Origin: CAYNJF01 sp964351745
GTDB taxonomy: Bacteria > Pseudomonadota > Gammaproteobacteria > Berkiellales > Berkiellaceae
Assembly: GCA_964351745.1 (NCBI GenBank)
Contig: CAYGPI010000019.1
Span: forward strand, 1 to 31,850
Direction of reading: 5' to 3'
DNA length: 31,850 nt
This document shows, piece after piece, positions 17,326 through 24,364 of this stretch. The notes beneath the pieces were generated by a model that searched no databases, was not told the DNA's origin, and saw nothing but the letters and a program-made list of their open reading frames with translations. The stretch's first letter is position 1; every line of letters begins with the position of its first letter. The translations under genes and the position numbers were made by a program.

Positions 17326-17356
17326 GCTCAAACGAAAGCAAGGCTTTTGTTTGAGC
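17326..17356. terminator. Long hairpin between two convergent genes
   Basis: A 14-bp stem with one G:U pair (17326-17339 with 17343-17356; GCTCAAACGAAAGC against GCTTTTGTTTGAGC) has a 3-nt loop. It lies between the ends of the alcohol dehydrogenase (plus) and the 565-residue gene (minus). On the minus strand it is followed by TTCTTCCC, a modest T-rich tail. A palindromic CCCTAAATTTTAGGG lies next to it, at about 17306-17320. It is most likely a terminator, better for the minus strand. Confidence 0.5.
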
Positions 17357-17404
17357 GAGATGGATTTATGTTAAAGACGAATGATGTGTACTTTATCAAC
17401 ATTT

Positions 17405-19102
17405 TCATCCGTGATTGATGAAGCGACGCTGTTGGACGTCATGTTGTACATCCAAAATAGCCTCTTGAGAGGGCACTGAAGGTTGCGTGACAGCTCTAAA
17501 CTGATTGAGCACAGCTGGCGCAACTCTGCGCATATCGAAGTCTTGAGGCAAAGGATCTGCATCAACGGCTTGCCCAGCAACTGGTTCATCAGCGTGAGCT
17601 TGAGCGTTTGAAGTGGCCCACATCACACCTTTATAGAGTCCATAACCCGCAAAGAAGATGGTGCCAGCTGTCAGGCCTAAGGTAAGCCCAGTGGATAGGA
17701 GGCCGACGCTTGTTGCAAGAAGTCCACCAAAGGGTAGTGCTGCCATGATGATGTTCACAGCTGATTGAGGGATAAGGGAAGCCATGAGACTACCAACCCA
17801 TCCGACCAATAGATCAGACATAGCATAGACAATGCAAACGCCAATAGCCATTTTGTCAAGCATAAATTTACCAACACCAGTGATGCCACCAATAGCATTT
17901 AAAAGCTTACCAGCACAAAATTGAAATGACTCTCTGAAGGCTGCTAGTGCCATTTTAAAGTTATCCCCGAGAGAGCAGATCCCTTCCCATACTTCATGTA
18001 GAATATTTCCAAAGTTCTGGTAAACATGTTTTGCTATATTGACTAAACCAGTGCCTATGGTCTTGATGATTGCGCCTAAATGATCGGGGATGCTAAGAAG
18101 TTGATTGCCAATATAGCGCAACGTTTCATTGACACCATGACCTATTCTCTTTAAGAAATGAATGAAAGTATAAAAGCTAGTCTGTATGGCTTTTATGAGT
18201 TGAAATAAATGATTTGGTATAGCCTTAAAAAACGCCCAAGAGTGACGAATGAATTTAGTCGCTATCAGATAAACACTTTTAAATATAGAGCGAATGAGCT
18301 TGCCGATACCTATGATATGTCTACTAACGAAAGACCAAGCATTCTTTATCAATCTTAGAGCTAGGTTAGGGATGCTTGCGATAACCCTTTTGGCTAGTGT
18401 AAGGATAAATTTCATGGTTGATATGAGAAAATTAAGGCTGGTTTTGAGAGCGACTATGATTTTGTGGGGAAGTCTGAACAAGAAAGACAGACTATCTTTC
18501 AAGAGAGTGCCTAAGGTTTGCCCTATCGAGTAGATAGCCCGCCATGTTCCTTTGATGAAATACCCAAAATTTTGTATAAGATTTGAAGAAAGAGCATAGC
18601 CCCAATGATACCCGGCGACGAGCATTTTCCAGGACCAAACTAGCCCGCGACCTAGGGAATCTTGGGCCTGATTGAATCCCGCCTTGATATGGTGGATTGC
18701 TCGTGCGGCAAAATATTGTGAGTATTCAATAGATTTTTGAATAGCCCAGGCCGTATTTTCACGCAAGTGAGCTATAAAATGAGACATCCTTCGGACCAAG
18801 CTCACGGCGCTTTCTTTGGCATAATGAACTGTATATTGCACATTTGTTTTTATGGCATGTGCATAATAGGCAGTGTTATCTATCGCAGCTTGGCTATAGT
18901 GGGCTAAGGCTTCTTTTGAATAATTAGCATAATAAGTGATGTTTTGTGCTGTGATATGAGCGTAATAAGCCACATTAGCTTTAGCCGCATCAGAGTAATA
19001 AGTAGCATATTCATTTGTGACCTGTCGGTAGTACGCAGTGTTTTGGTATACCCATTCACTGTATGTCTGCTGGGGAGCGTTTTGTAAATTGCTATCTATC
19101 AT
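17405..19102 (-). CDS. Unrecognised 565-residue membrane-associating protein with 11-residue repeats
   Basis: I do not recognise this protein. Residues 15-91 form seven units of exactly 11 residues. Most end in Tyr-Tyr (24-25, 35-36, 46-47, 57-58, 79-80) and most have Asn four residues before the end. Eleven residues make three helical turns, so this should be a long amphipathic helix or hendecad coiled coil. Residues 180-375 are rich in Ile, Leu, Phe, Lys, Arg and His with few acids, and carry a loose motif [IL]P[NHD] at 211, 244, 295 and 338. Residues 418-495 hold about three membrane helices. The tail (500-565) is polar. No Sec signal is visible. AAAGG lies 8 nt before the ATG and a strong promoter is upstream. 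A lineage-specific membrane-binding or secreted role is inference. Confidence 0.85.
   Translation of the reverse strand: MIDSNLQNAPQQTYSEWVYQNTAYYRQVTNEYATYYSDAAKANVAYYAHITAQNITYYANYSKEALAHYSQAAIDNTAYYAHAIKTNVQYTVHYAKESAVSLVRRMSHFIAHLRENTAWAIQKSIEYSQYFAARAIHHIKAGFNQAQDSLGRGLVWSWKMLVAGYHWGYALSSNLIQNFGYFIKGTWRAIYSIGQTLGTLLKDSLSFLFRLPHKIIVALKTSLNFLISTMKFILTLAKRVIASIPNLALRLIKNAWSFVSRHIIGIGKLIRSIFKSVYLIATKFIRHSWAFFKAIPNHLFQLIKAIQTSFYTFIHFLKRIGHGVNETLRYIGNQLLSIPDHLGAIIKTIGTGLVNIAKHVYQNFGNILHEVWEGICSLGDNFKMALAAFRESFQFCAGKLLNAIGGITGVGKFMLDKMAIGVCIVYAMSDLLVGWVGSLMASLIPQSAVNIIMAALPFGGLLATSVGLLSTGLTLGLTAGTIFFAGYGLYKGVMWATSNAQAHADEPVAGQAVDADPLPQDFDMRRVAPAVLNQFRAVTQPSVPSQEAILDVQHDVQQRRFINHG
18830..19060 (-). 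repeat. Tandem 33-bp coding repeats (seven 11-residue units)
   Basis: Encodes residues 15-91 of the 565-residue protein. The units are in strict 33-bp register but diverged at the DNA level. The most constant codons are those for Asn, Ala/Thr and Tyr-Tyr, which give TAATA-type triplets visible on the plus strand. Confidence 0.8.
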
Positions 19103-19138
19103 GGACTAAACCTTTCATCTTCATTATCAACAACAAGC

Positions 19139-19167
19139 ATTGTATGTGAGTGATCGCTCACTATCAA
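19139..19167 (-). promoter_or_regulatory. Strong sigma-70-like promoter of the 565-residue gene
   Basis: Read on the minus strand: -35 TTGATA (19162-19167), a spacer of exactly 17 bp (19145-19161), and -10 TACAAT (19139-19144). Transcription would start near 19132, about 30 nt before the ATG. Each hexamer is close to consensus. The spacer is filled by a near-perfect palindrome. Confidence 0.75.
19146..19161. promoter_or_regulatory. Palindromic operator candidate inside the promoter spacer
   Basis: GTGAGTGATCGCTCAC is symmetric around GATC with a single mismatched pair (T/G). It lies entirely between the -35 and -10 of the 565-residue gene, the position where a bound dimeric repressor or a MerR-type activator acts. 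I found no second copy in the window. Confidence 0.55.
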
Positions 19168-19377
19168 GGGTTTTGCAAAAAACAAGTTAGTTAACTTTTT
19201 GTTAAAAGGGTTAGCGACTTTGTCTGGGAAAGGAAAAAGTACTTAAAGAGTTGTTTCATTATTTAAGGTGTTTCTTACATTAGGATCTCTATAGAGTCAG
19301 ATATACGTTATTGCCAAAGCTTTGGGGCTAAGGAACTTAATAATGTTTTGTCTAGATTGCTATTTTAAATCAGGGGT

Positions 19378-19406
19378 TTGACTATATTTTCTTGAGCCGC
19401 TACATT
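19378..19406 (+). promoter_or_regulatory. Putative sigma-70 promoter of the 78-residue gene
   Basis: TTGACT (19378-19383), a 17-bp spacer and TACATT (19401-19406). It is 25 bp before the ATG at 19432, with AGAGGGTG in between as the ribosome-binding site. Confidence 0.65.
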
Positions 19407-19431
19407 ACGTGATTTTTAAGAGGGTGAATCC

Positions 19432-19687
19432 ATGTCTCGAGATCGCAACAACAATCCTGACTTAGCTGCCGTAAGCTTTTTAGTCACACTTGGTATCGCT
19501 GCGGCTCCAGCGAACTCATTGCTTTTTGCNNNNNNNNNNGCTTTTTGCTTTCGATCATGATCGAGCGAGCTCAGAGCCAAGTGCTAAAGACACACAGCGT
19601 CAAACAAAAAATGAGCATAATAGAGCCAAAAATATGCCAAGAAAAAGCTGTGGTCATAAAATTAAACAACCTCGCAGAGGTTTTTAG
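19432..19687 (+). CDS. Small unrecognised protein, split by an artefactual N-gap
   Basis: Starting at ATG 19432, with a good ribosome-binding site and promoter, the frame runs into ten N. On either side of the N lies the same 9-mer GCTTTTTGC (19521-19529 and 19540-19548). Merging the two copies joins the frames into one 78-residue protein ending at 19687. It has one hydrophobic segment (about residues 11-34, VSFLVTLGIAAAPANSLLFA), then a polar, strongly basic tail ending PRRGF. The N-terminus before the segment is short and charged, so it could be a single-span membrane protein or have a signal sequence. I do not recognise it. Confidence 0.65.
19530..19539. other. Run of ten N between duplicated flanks
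   Basis: Identical 9-bp flanks (GCTTTTTGC) abut the N on both sides, as expected when two overlapping contigs are scaffolded without merging. No sequence is probably missing. Confidence 0.9.
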
Positions 19688-19784
19688 ATTTAAATCAAAC
19701 AATTTTGTGAAATCGTTAAAGGGTTCAAAGATTCTGGAGCGAAAGATTCGTCGCTTAACATAGCATCAAACAACGTAAAAGCAG

Positions 19785-19820
19785 TGCGAAGGTGTATCAG
19801 AGCCTTCGCATCATGTTTTT
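19785..19820. terminator. Terminator hairpin between the small gene and lipA
   Basis: A perfect 8-bp stem TGCGAAGG/CCTTCGCA (19785-19792 with 19803-19810) with a 10-nt loop. On the plus strand TCATGTTTTTT follows; on the minus strand CTGCTTTT follows. It probably serves both the plus-strand small gene and the minus-strand lipB-lipA operon. Confidence 0.7.
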
Positions 19821-19844
19821 TGAGAAAGATTGAATCAAAATCGG

Positions 19845-20801
19845 CTAGCCGATATGTTCGCCTTTAGCCTGTAAATCAGCGTGGTAGGATGAGCGTACCA
19901 TAGGGCCTGAAGCAACATTCGTAAACCCTAGATCCTTAGCTATTTGACCAAGCTCGTCAAACTCGGCAGGCGGCACATATCGGATAACTGGGTGATGAAA
20001 TTTACTTGGCTGTAAATACTGACCTAGTGTCAACATATCGCAATCATGAGCTCTGAGATCCTTAAGAACCTCAATAATTTCTTCATTCGTTTCACCCAGG
20101 CCAACCATGATGCCAGACTTGGTTAAGATGTTAGGATTGCGTGCTTTAAATTGTTTAATTAAGTCCAATGACCACTGGTAATCAGAGCCAGGGCGCACTG
20201 TTTTATAGATGCGAGGAACCGTTTCTAGATTATGGTTAAAAACATCCGGTAGGTGCTCTTGTAGGTTGTCTAAAGCGACCTCCATTCTTCCTCTAAAGTC
20301 AGGCACTAAGACTTCAATCTTGGTAGCAGGGCTTAAAGCTCTGGCTTCTCTGATACAGTCAGCAAAGTGAGAGGCACCACCATCACGTAAGTCATCTCTG
20401 TCAACAGAAGTAATGACAACATATTTGAGCTTCATTTTAGCTAAAGCATTGGCTAGCTTTTTGGGCTCGTCTTTATCTAAGGGATCTGGGCGACCATGTC
20501 CAACATCACAGAAAGTGCAGCGCCTAGTGCATTTATCGCCCATAATCATAAACGTTGCAGTTCCATGACTAAAACATTCACTTAAGTTAGGACAAGAAGC
20601 TTCCTCACAAACCGTGACCATATCATGTTCACGTAGTAAGCTTTTGAGATCGCCAATAGCGTTATTCATAGGTGCTCTAATACGGATCCAGCTTGGGAGT
20701 CTTTTTCGCTCAGGCTCTTGTTGAGGGCGAATTTTAGTAGGTAAGCGTTTAAATTTGTCTTCACCTTTATGTTTAAAGGTTGGATCTAAGTGCTCGCTCA
20801 T
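19845..20801 (-). CDS. lipA: Lipoyl synthase LipA
   Basis: LipA is a radical-SAM enzyme that inserts two sulfurs into octanoyl groups bound to lipoyl domains. Both iron-sulfur sites are intact: the auxiliary cluster cysteines Cys65, Cys70 and Cys76 (CEEASCPNLSEC) and the radical-SAM triad Cys91, Cys95 and Cys98 (CTRRCTFC). The C-terminal RSSYHA motif (303-308), whose serine binds the auxiliary cluster, is present. The length of 318 is typical. The start ATG overlaps the lipB stop (ATGA) and GAGGAG precedes it, so it is translated together with LipB. Confidence 0.98.
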   Translation of the reverse strand: MSEHLDPTFKHKGEDKFKRLPTKIRPQQEPERKRLPSWIRIRAPMNNAIGDLKSLLREHDMVTVCEEASCPNLSECFSHGTATFMIMGDKCTRRCTFCDVGHGRPDPLDKDEPKKLANALAKMKLKYVVITSVDRDDLRDGGASHFADCIREARALSPATKIEVLVPDFRGRMEVALDNLQEHLPDVFNHNLETVPRIYKTVRPGSDYQWSLDLIKQFKARNPNILTKSGIMVGLGETNEEIIEVLKDLRAHDCDMLTLGQYLQPSKFHHPVIRYVPPAEFDELGQIAKDLGFTNVASGPMVRSSYHADLQAKGEHIG

Positions 20802-21433
20802 GCGACAGACTCCTCATGAGTGGGATATAAATGAAAAGTTAGTAATTTTTTAAGTTTTTCTTCAAGCTGATGTCTTGATACATTGGGAACATGCGCTATT
20901 AGATGCGTGACAGGTAAATTTTTAAAGCCACATGGATTAATCATTTTAAAAGGGCTCAGATCTAAATCATAATTAAAACTAATACCGTGGTAACAGCATC
21001 CTTTACGGATCCGAAGACCAATAGAAGCAATCTTGCTACCATCTTCAAGGTAGACACCAGGGGCGTTAGGTTTCGCATGAGCGATAAGTTGGTATTCAGC
21101 CAATAGTTGAATCATGACAGTTTCTAGAGCTGTGACCAGAGCTCGCGGTCCTAGATTTGATTTTCTAATATCGACTAGCGTGTAAATCATGATTTGACCA
21201 GGTCCGTGATAAGTCACTTGACCACCGCGGTCACTTTGCACAACAGGGATCCCTTGAGGGTTTAAAATATGCTCAGGTTTGCCAGCTTGGCCTTGTGTGA
21301 AAACTGGGGCATGCTCTAGAAACCAGATTTCATCTTGGGTTTTTAAGCTTCGGTTTAAAGTAAATTCACGCATCTGTGCAAAGATGGTTGTGTAATCTTG
21401 GGGCGTATCAAAAGTGCGAAATAGTAGATCCAT
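20798..21433 (-). CDS. lipB: Octanoyl-ACP:protein octanoyltransferase LipB
   Basis: LipB moves octanoate from acyl carrier protein to lipoyl domains of the 2-oxoacid dehydrogenases and the glycine cleavage system, the step before LipA. The family motif RGGQVTYHGPGQIMIY (69-84) is present, with the catalytic Lys134 (GSKIASIG) and Cys168 (INPCGF). The length of 211 is usual. It overlaps lipA by 4 nt and follows ybeD by 2 bp, so dacA-ybeD-lipB-lipA looks like one operon, as in E. coli. Confidence 0.97.
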   Translation of the reverse strand: MDLLFRTFDTPQDYTTIFAQMREFTLNRSLKTQDEIWFLEHAPVFTQGQAGKPEHILNPQGIPVVQSDRGGQVTYHGPGQIMIYTLVDIRKSNLGPRALVTALETVMIQLLAEYQLIAHAKPNAPGVYLEDGSKIASIGLRIRKGCCYHGISFNYDLDLSPFKMINPCGFKNLPVTHLIAHVPNVSRHQLEEKLKKLLTFHLYPTHEESVA

Positions 21434-21435
21434 GA

Positions 21436-21720
21436 TTATAAGGTAAATAACACAAGAGGATTTTCACTTAAATCTTTATAAAGGGCATCAAGAGGCTCTT
21501 TTGATTCGACCCATAATTCAATGGATAGTGACACATAATTACTTTTTTTACTTTGATTTGGTTTGACCGCACCTTCTCCAAGTTTTGGGAAATGCTTGCG
21601 CACAATGCGAATCATTTCGCCTTCAAAGGATTCAGATGCTTTTCCTGCTATTTTAACTGTAAAGTGGCAGGGAAACTTAATGATTGATTCCCCACCGTCA
21701 TTTTTCTCGACCATATACAA
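21436..21720 (-). CDS. ybeD: YbeD/DUF493 family protein
   Basis: A small protein (92-94 residues) of the YbeD group, recognised by FPCHFTVKIAGKASESFEGEMIRIVRKHFP at the N-terminal half and its place between dacA and lipB. The fold is ACT-like, and the function is not established; a regulatory role near lipoate synthesis has been suggested from gene order. The start is ambiguous. TTG at 21720 has AAGGG 8 nt upstream, while the ATG at 21714 is 14 nt from it. AAGGG overlaps the dacA stop. Confidence 0.9.
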   Translation of the reverse strand: MYMVEKNDGGESIIKFPCHFTVKIAGKASESFEGEMIRIVRKHFPKLGEGAVKPNQSKKSNYVSLSIELWVESKEPLDALYKDLSENPLVLFTL

Positions 21721-21731
21721 ACAAAAAACCC

Positions 21732-22898
21732 TTATGCTTCAGTGCCTAATAAATCATGAATCTTGAGAGAAACATAATCTGAGAAGCGATCCCAAAGACC
21801 ACCCTTATTGACATCGTCTAAAGAAATTAACGCTTTTTCAAGAATGACATCTTTATCTAAGGTAACGGTTAATCGACCTTGGTTTTCTCCGATGCGGATT
21901 GGTGCAAGAATATGCTTATCAAAATTAACTTGGGCAACAAGATTTTCATATTCACCTTGAGGCACGGTGATATAAAGATCTTCATTTAAACCTAAGCGAA
22001 TTTTGTCTGCTTTTCCCATCCAAATGCGCGGGGTTTTAACTGGCTCATTGGCGCTAAACAATTTATGCGTTTCGTAGAATCGAAAGCCATAACGAAGTAA
22101 GCGTTGTGAGAAATCTGTTCTAGAGCTATCGCTATCTGCACCAAGGATAATTGAAACAAGGCGCATGCCATCTTGTTGTCCTGATGCAGCTAAGCAGTAG
22201 CCAGCTGTTGAAGAATGGCCTGTTTTAATCCCATCTACAAAGGCTTCACGCCATAGTAGGCGATTACGGTTGGGTTGCTTAATGCCTTCATAGGTAAACC
22301 ATTTTTCAGAGTAAAGAGCATATGATTCAGGAAAGTCCTTAATCAAAGCTTTGGCAAGTATGCTTAAGTCATAGGCTGTCGTGAAATGATCTGGGTGAGG
22401 TAACCCTGTTGCATTTTGAAATTGAGAATTATTCATGCCAAGCGCTTTAGCATGTTGGTTCATAAGATTGACAAAGGCTTCTTCTGTGCCAGCGATATGC
22501 TCAGCAAGGGCAATAGAAGCATCATTACCAGATTGGATAATAATTCCTTTGATCAATTCTTCGACAGAAACTTTACTACCAACTTCAATGAACATTCTTG
22601 AGCCTTGTGCTTTCCAGGCTTTTTTACTGATACTGACGGTATCAGTAAGAGCGACATGGGCATCTTGGATTTCTTTATCTACCACATACATGGTCATCAT
22701 TTTAGTCAGGCTGGCAGGATCCATTTTTTTATGTTCATTTTTAGCCGCTATCACCTTATCACTATGAAAGTCGACTAAAGTATAAGATTCTGCAGCGATT
22801 CTTGGTGGTGCAGGAATGCGAGCATAGGTATTTGAAACTAATGCGAAACCAAGGGCTGCAATTGAAATTTTCGATAAGATCTTCTTTAAATAGATCAT
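21732..22898 (-). CDS. dacA: D-alanyl-D-alanine carboxypeptidase (PBP5/6 type)
   Basis: A periplasmic penicillin-binding protein that trims the terminal D-Ala from murein pentapeptides. A Sec signal (about 1-26, ending NTYA before RIPAPP) precedes the catalytic domain, with SLTK (Ser63, Lys66), SGN (123-125) and KTG (225-227). A C-terminal beta domain and an amphipathic membrane anchor (DRFSDYVSLKIHDLLG) complete the PBP5 plan. The frame opens at GTG 22907, but AAGGTG at 22905-22910 is correctly spaced only for the ATG at 22898, giving 388 residues. The SD overlaps the earlier start codons. Confidence 0.96.
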   Translation of the reverse strand: MIYLKKILSKISIAALGFALVSNTYARIPAPPRIAAESYTLVDFHSDKVIAAKNEHKKMDPASLTKMMTMYVVDKEIQDAHVALTDTVSISKKAWKAQGSRMFIEVGSKVSVEELIKGIIIQSGNDASIALAEHIAGTEEAFVNLMNQHAKALGMNNSQFQNATGLPHPDHFTTAYDLSILAKALIKDFPESYALYSEKWFTYEGIKQPNRNRLLWREAFVDGIKTGHSSTAGYCLAASGQQDGMRLVSIILGADSDSSRTDFSQRLLRYGFRFYETHKLFSANEPVKTPRIWMGKADKIRLGLNEDLYITVPQGEYENLVAQVNFDKHILAPIRIGENQGRLTVTLDKDVILEKALISLDDVNKGGLWDRFSDYVSLKIHDLLGTEA

Positions 22899-22935
22899 AA
22901 CCATCACCTTAAAAGCTTAAGTGTTATTGGAGTAT

Positions 22936-22941
22936 ATTGTA
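22936..22941 (-). promoter_or_regulatory. Putative -10 of the dacA operon
   Basis: TACAAT on the minus strand, about 38 bp before the preferred start codon. The -35 at 16-17 bp is poor (GTCATT/TGTCAT). Confidence 0.35.
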
Positions 22942-23021
22942 CACGCAGTATACAGTGAATGACATGCTCCTAACTACTTGGCCATGGTATGTGGGCTGCG
23001 TGATACGAATATGTTACAAAA

Positions 23022-24308
23022 CTAGTTTACTAGAGTTAGACTATCGATGTTTTGTGTTGCGATTTCTAATTCTAGCTCTTTTGCCTTCTCAAGACTAGCA
23101 AAAGGCCCAAATCTAACTTTATACATGGGCTTATTTCCTGAAAGAGACTCATAGATTTTTAGTTCGGTTCTATTATGTTGGGCTAGAGAATTGCTATTAT
23201 TTATGAGTGCTTGGGCATTATCTTTGTCACGAAATGCGCCGATCTGCAAATAAATTGAGTGATCGGTTTTAATCTCTGAAGAATTGTTTCTTTGTGGTGC
23301 AGCGGCTTTTGAGGCGGATGTGGCTGTGCGTGTAGCTATGGTTGTTCTTGTTGCTGCGGCTGCTCGTGTCGCAATCGTTGGTTGACTTGTTTGGGCAGCA
23401 TTTGTCGTTTGGGTTGTCTGGCTTTCCTCAGCTACTTGTCTTGTTTCGGTTGTTTGTGCCACTTCGGCTATGTCTGTCACTTCGGCTGTTTGTGCCACTT
23501 CAGCAGCTCTTGGCACTCCGGTTGTTCTAGTTGCTTGGGCTGTTCGTGTTGCATTAGTTGCTAATTTTGTTGCTGGGGTTCTTGTTGCTGAAGCGATGAG
23601 AGCCGTGGCTGTTAGTTCTGTTTTGTCAGTGGTCTGTGCTGTTTTTAGAGAGTTATGAGCACTGCCACTTGCAACTCTCAAGGTATACACATCGTTTGAG
23701 CTTTCTTGCGCTCGTGCTAGCTTTGAATCTCTGCTTAAATTTTCCTGTGTTACATGATTGGTTGTTGGACTCGGAGCAAGAGCTGTTAGAGATGTTTGCG
23801 TTGGCTTAGTGTTGCTGCTAACGCCAACAGGAGTGATTTCTACATTAGCATTTCCTCCAGCATAAATGCCTAGTTTGTATGCTGCAGCATAAGAGAGCTG
23901 TAAGAGCTCCTTGCCAGAATGTGGCGCTCTATCGTTTATCTTGACAATTATTTCTTTATCAGTGTCTAAGTTTGTAACCTTAACATAACTAGACAGTGGT
24001 AAAGAGTTATGAGCTGCGGTCATGCCTAGTGGATCGTAACTTTCGCCACTCGCTGTTTGGTATTCATTGAGATCAAGGCTATAAGAGTTAGCTAATCCCC
24101 TTTGTCTTTGATCGCCTCCTAGCTCTGTTGCTGTGACGGTGATTAGACCTTCCGGAGATGCATCAGGTATAAAGGCAACATTTTTCGGGTATTTAGCAGA
24201 TGTTCCAGCATGATAGCTACTTGTTTGATAGTGTTGGCACCCAATAAGGCTTAGCGAAATGATACATAGACCACTAATAGTGATAGATTTTGATTTAAAT
24301 AGTGACAT
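23022..24308 (-). CDS. Second RlpA-like lipoprotein, with low-complexity linker and SPOR domain
   Basis: A paralogue of the adjacent rlpA product. From ATG 24308 (AAGGGA 6 nt upstream) it has 428 residues: a lipoprotein signal with lipobox LIGC (Cys24), a double-psi beta-barrel (about 70-150), a long Thr/Ala/Arg/Gln linker (about 165-345), and a C-terminal SPOR domain (YLQIGAFRDKDNAQ) that binds denuded septal glycan. The RlpA lytic residues Glu89, His100 and Asp126 are kept, but the ASWYG motif is replaced by ANSYS, so activity is uncertain. It follows rlpA by 56 bp. A longer frame opens at 24362, but it places 18 extra residues before the signal. Confidence 0.92.
   Translation of the reverse strand: MSLFKSKSITISGLCIISLSLIGCQHYQTSSYHAGTSAKYPKNVAFIPDASPEGLITVTATELGGDQRQRGLANSYSLDLNEYQTASGESYDPLGMTAAHNSLPLSSYVKVTNLDTDKEIIVKINDRAPHSGKELLQLSYAAAYKLGIYAGGNANVEITPVGVSSNTKPTQTSLTALAPSPTTNHVTQENLSRDSKLARAQESSNDVYTLRVASGSAHNSLKTAQTTDKTELTATALIASATRTPATKLATNATRTAQATRTTGVPRAAEVAQTAEVTDIAEVAQTTETRQVAEESQTTQTTNAAQTSQPTIATRAAAATRTTIATRTATSASKAAAPQRNNSSEIKTDHSIYLQIGAFRDKDNAQALINNSNSLAQHNRTELKIYESLSGNKPMYKVRFGPFASLEKAKELELEIATQNIDSLTLVN
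23290..23610 (-). repeat. Degenerate coding repeat in the second RlpA (Thr/Ala-rich linker)
   Basis: Short imperfect repeats encode variations of ATRTA, AQTTE and AEVAQTAEV. The strong base bias opens long false Leu/Val-rich frames on the opposite strand. Such tracts are prone to length change. Confidence 0.7.
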
Positions 24309-24364
24309 TTGTTTTCCCTTATGTGAACCACTCTTCCTTGAGCTATAGATTAATTTTAGCAAAT

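Larger units (their letters stand above)
19103..19431. other. 329-bp divergent regulatory region
   Basis: No gene. It holds divergent promoters for the 565-residue gene (minus) and the 78-residue gene (plus), plus palindromes: the operator at 19146-19161, CTCTATAGAG (19287-19296) and CCAAAGCTTTGG (19314-19325). Confidence 0.6.

Noticed and set aside
17360..17589. Short minus-strand frame overlapping the end of the 565-residue gene
   Set aside because: A shadow in another frame of the longer gene, with no independent support.
23342..23658. Long Leu/Val/Cys-rich plus-strand frames opposite the second rlpA
   Set aside because: They mirror the Thr/Ala-rich low-complexity linker on the minus strand, have no ribosome-binding sites and repeat the same short words; they are compositional shadows.
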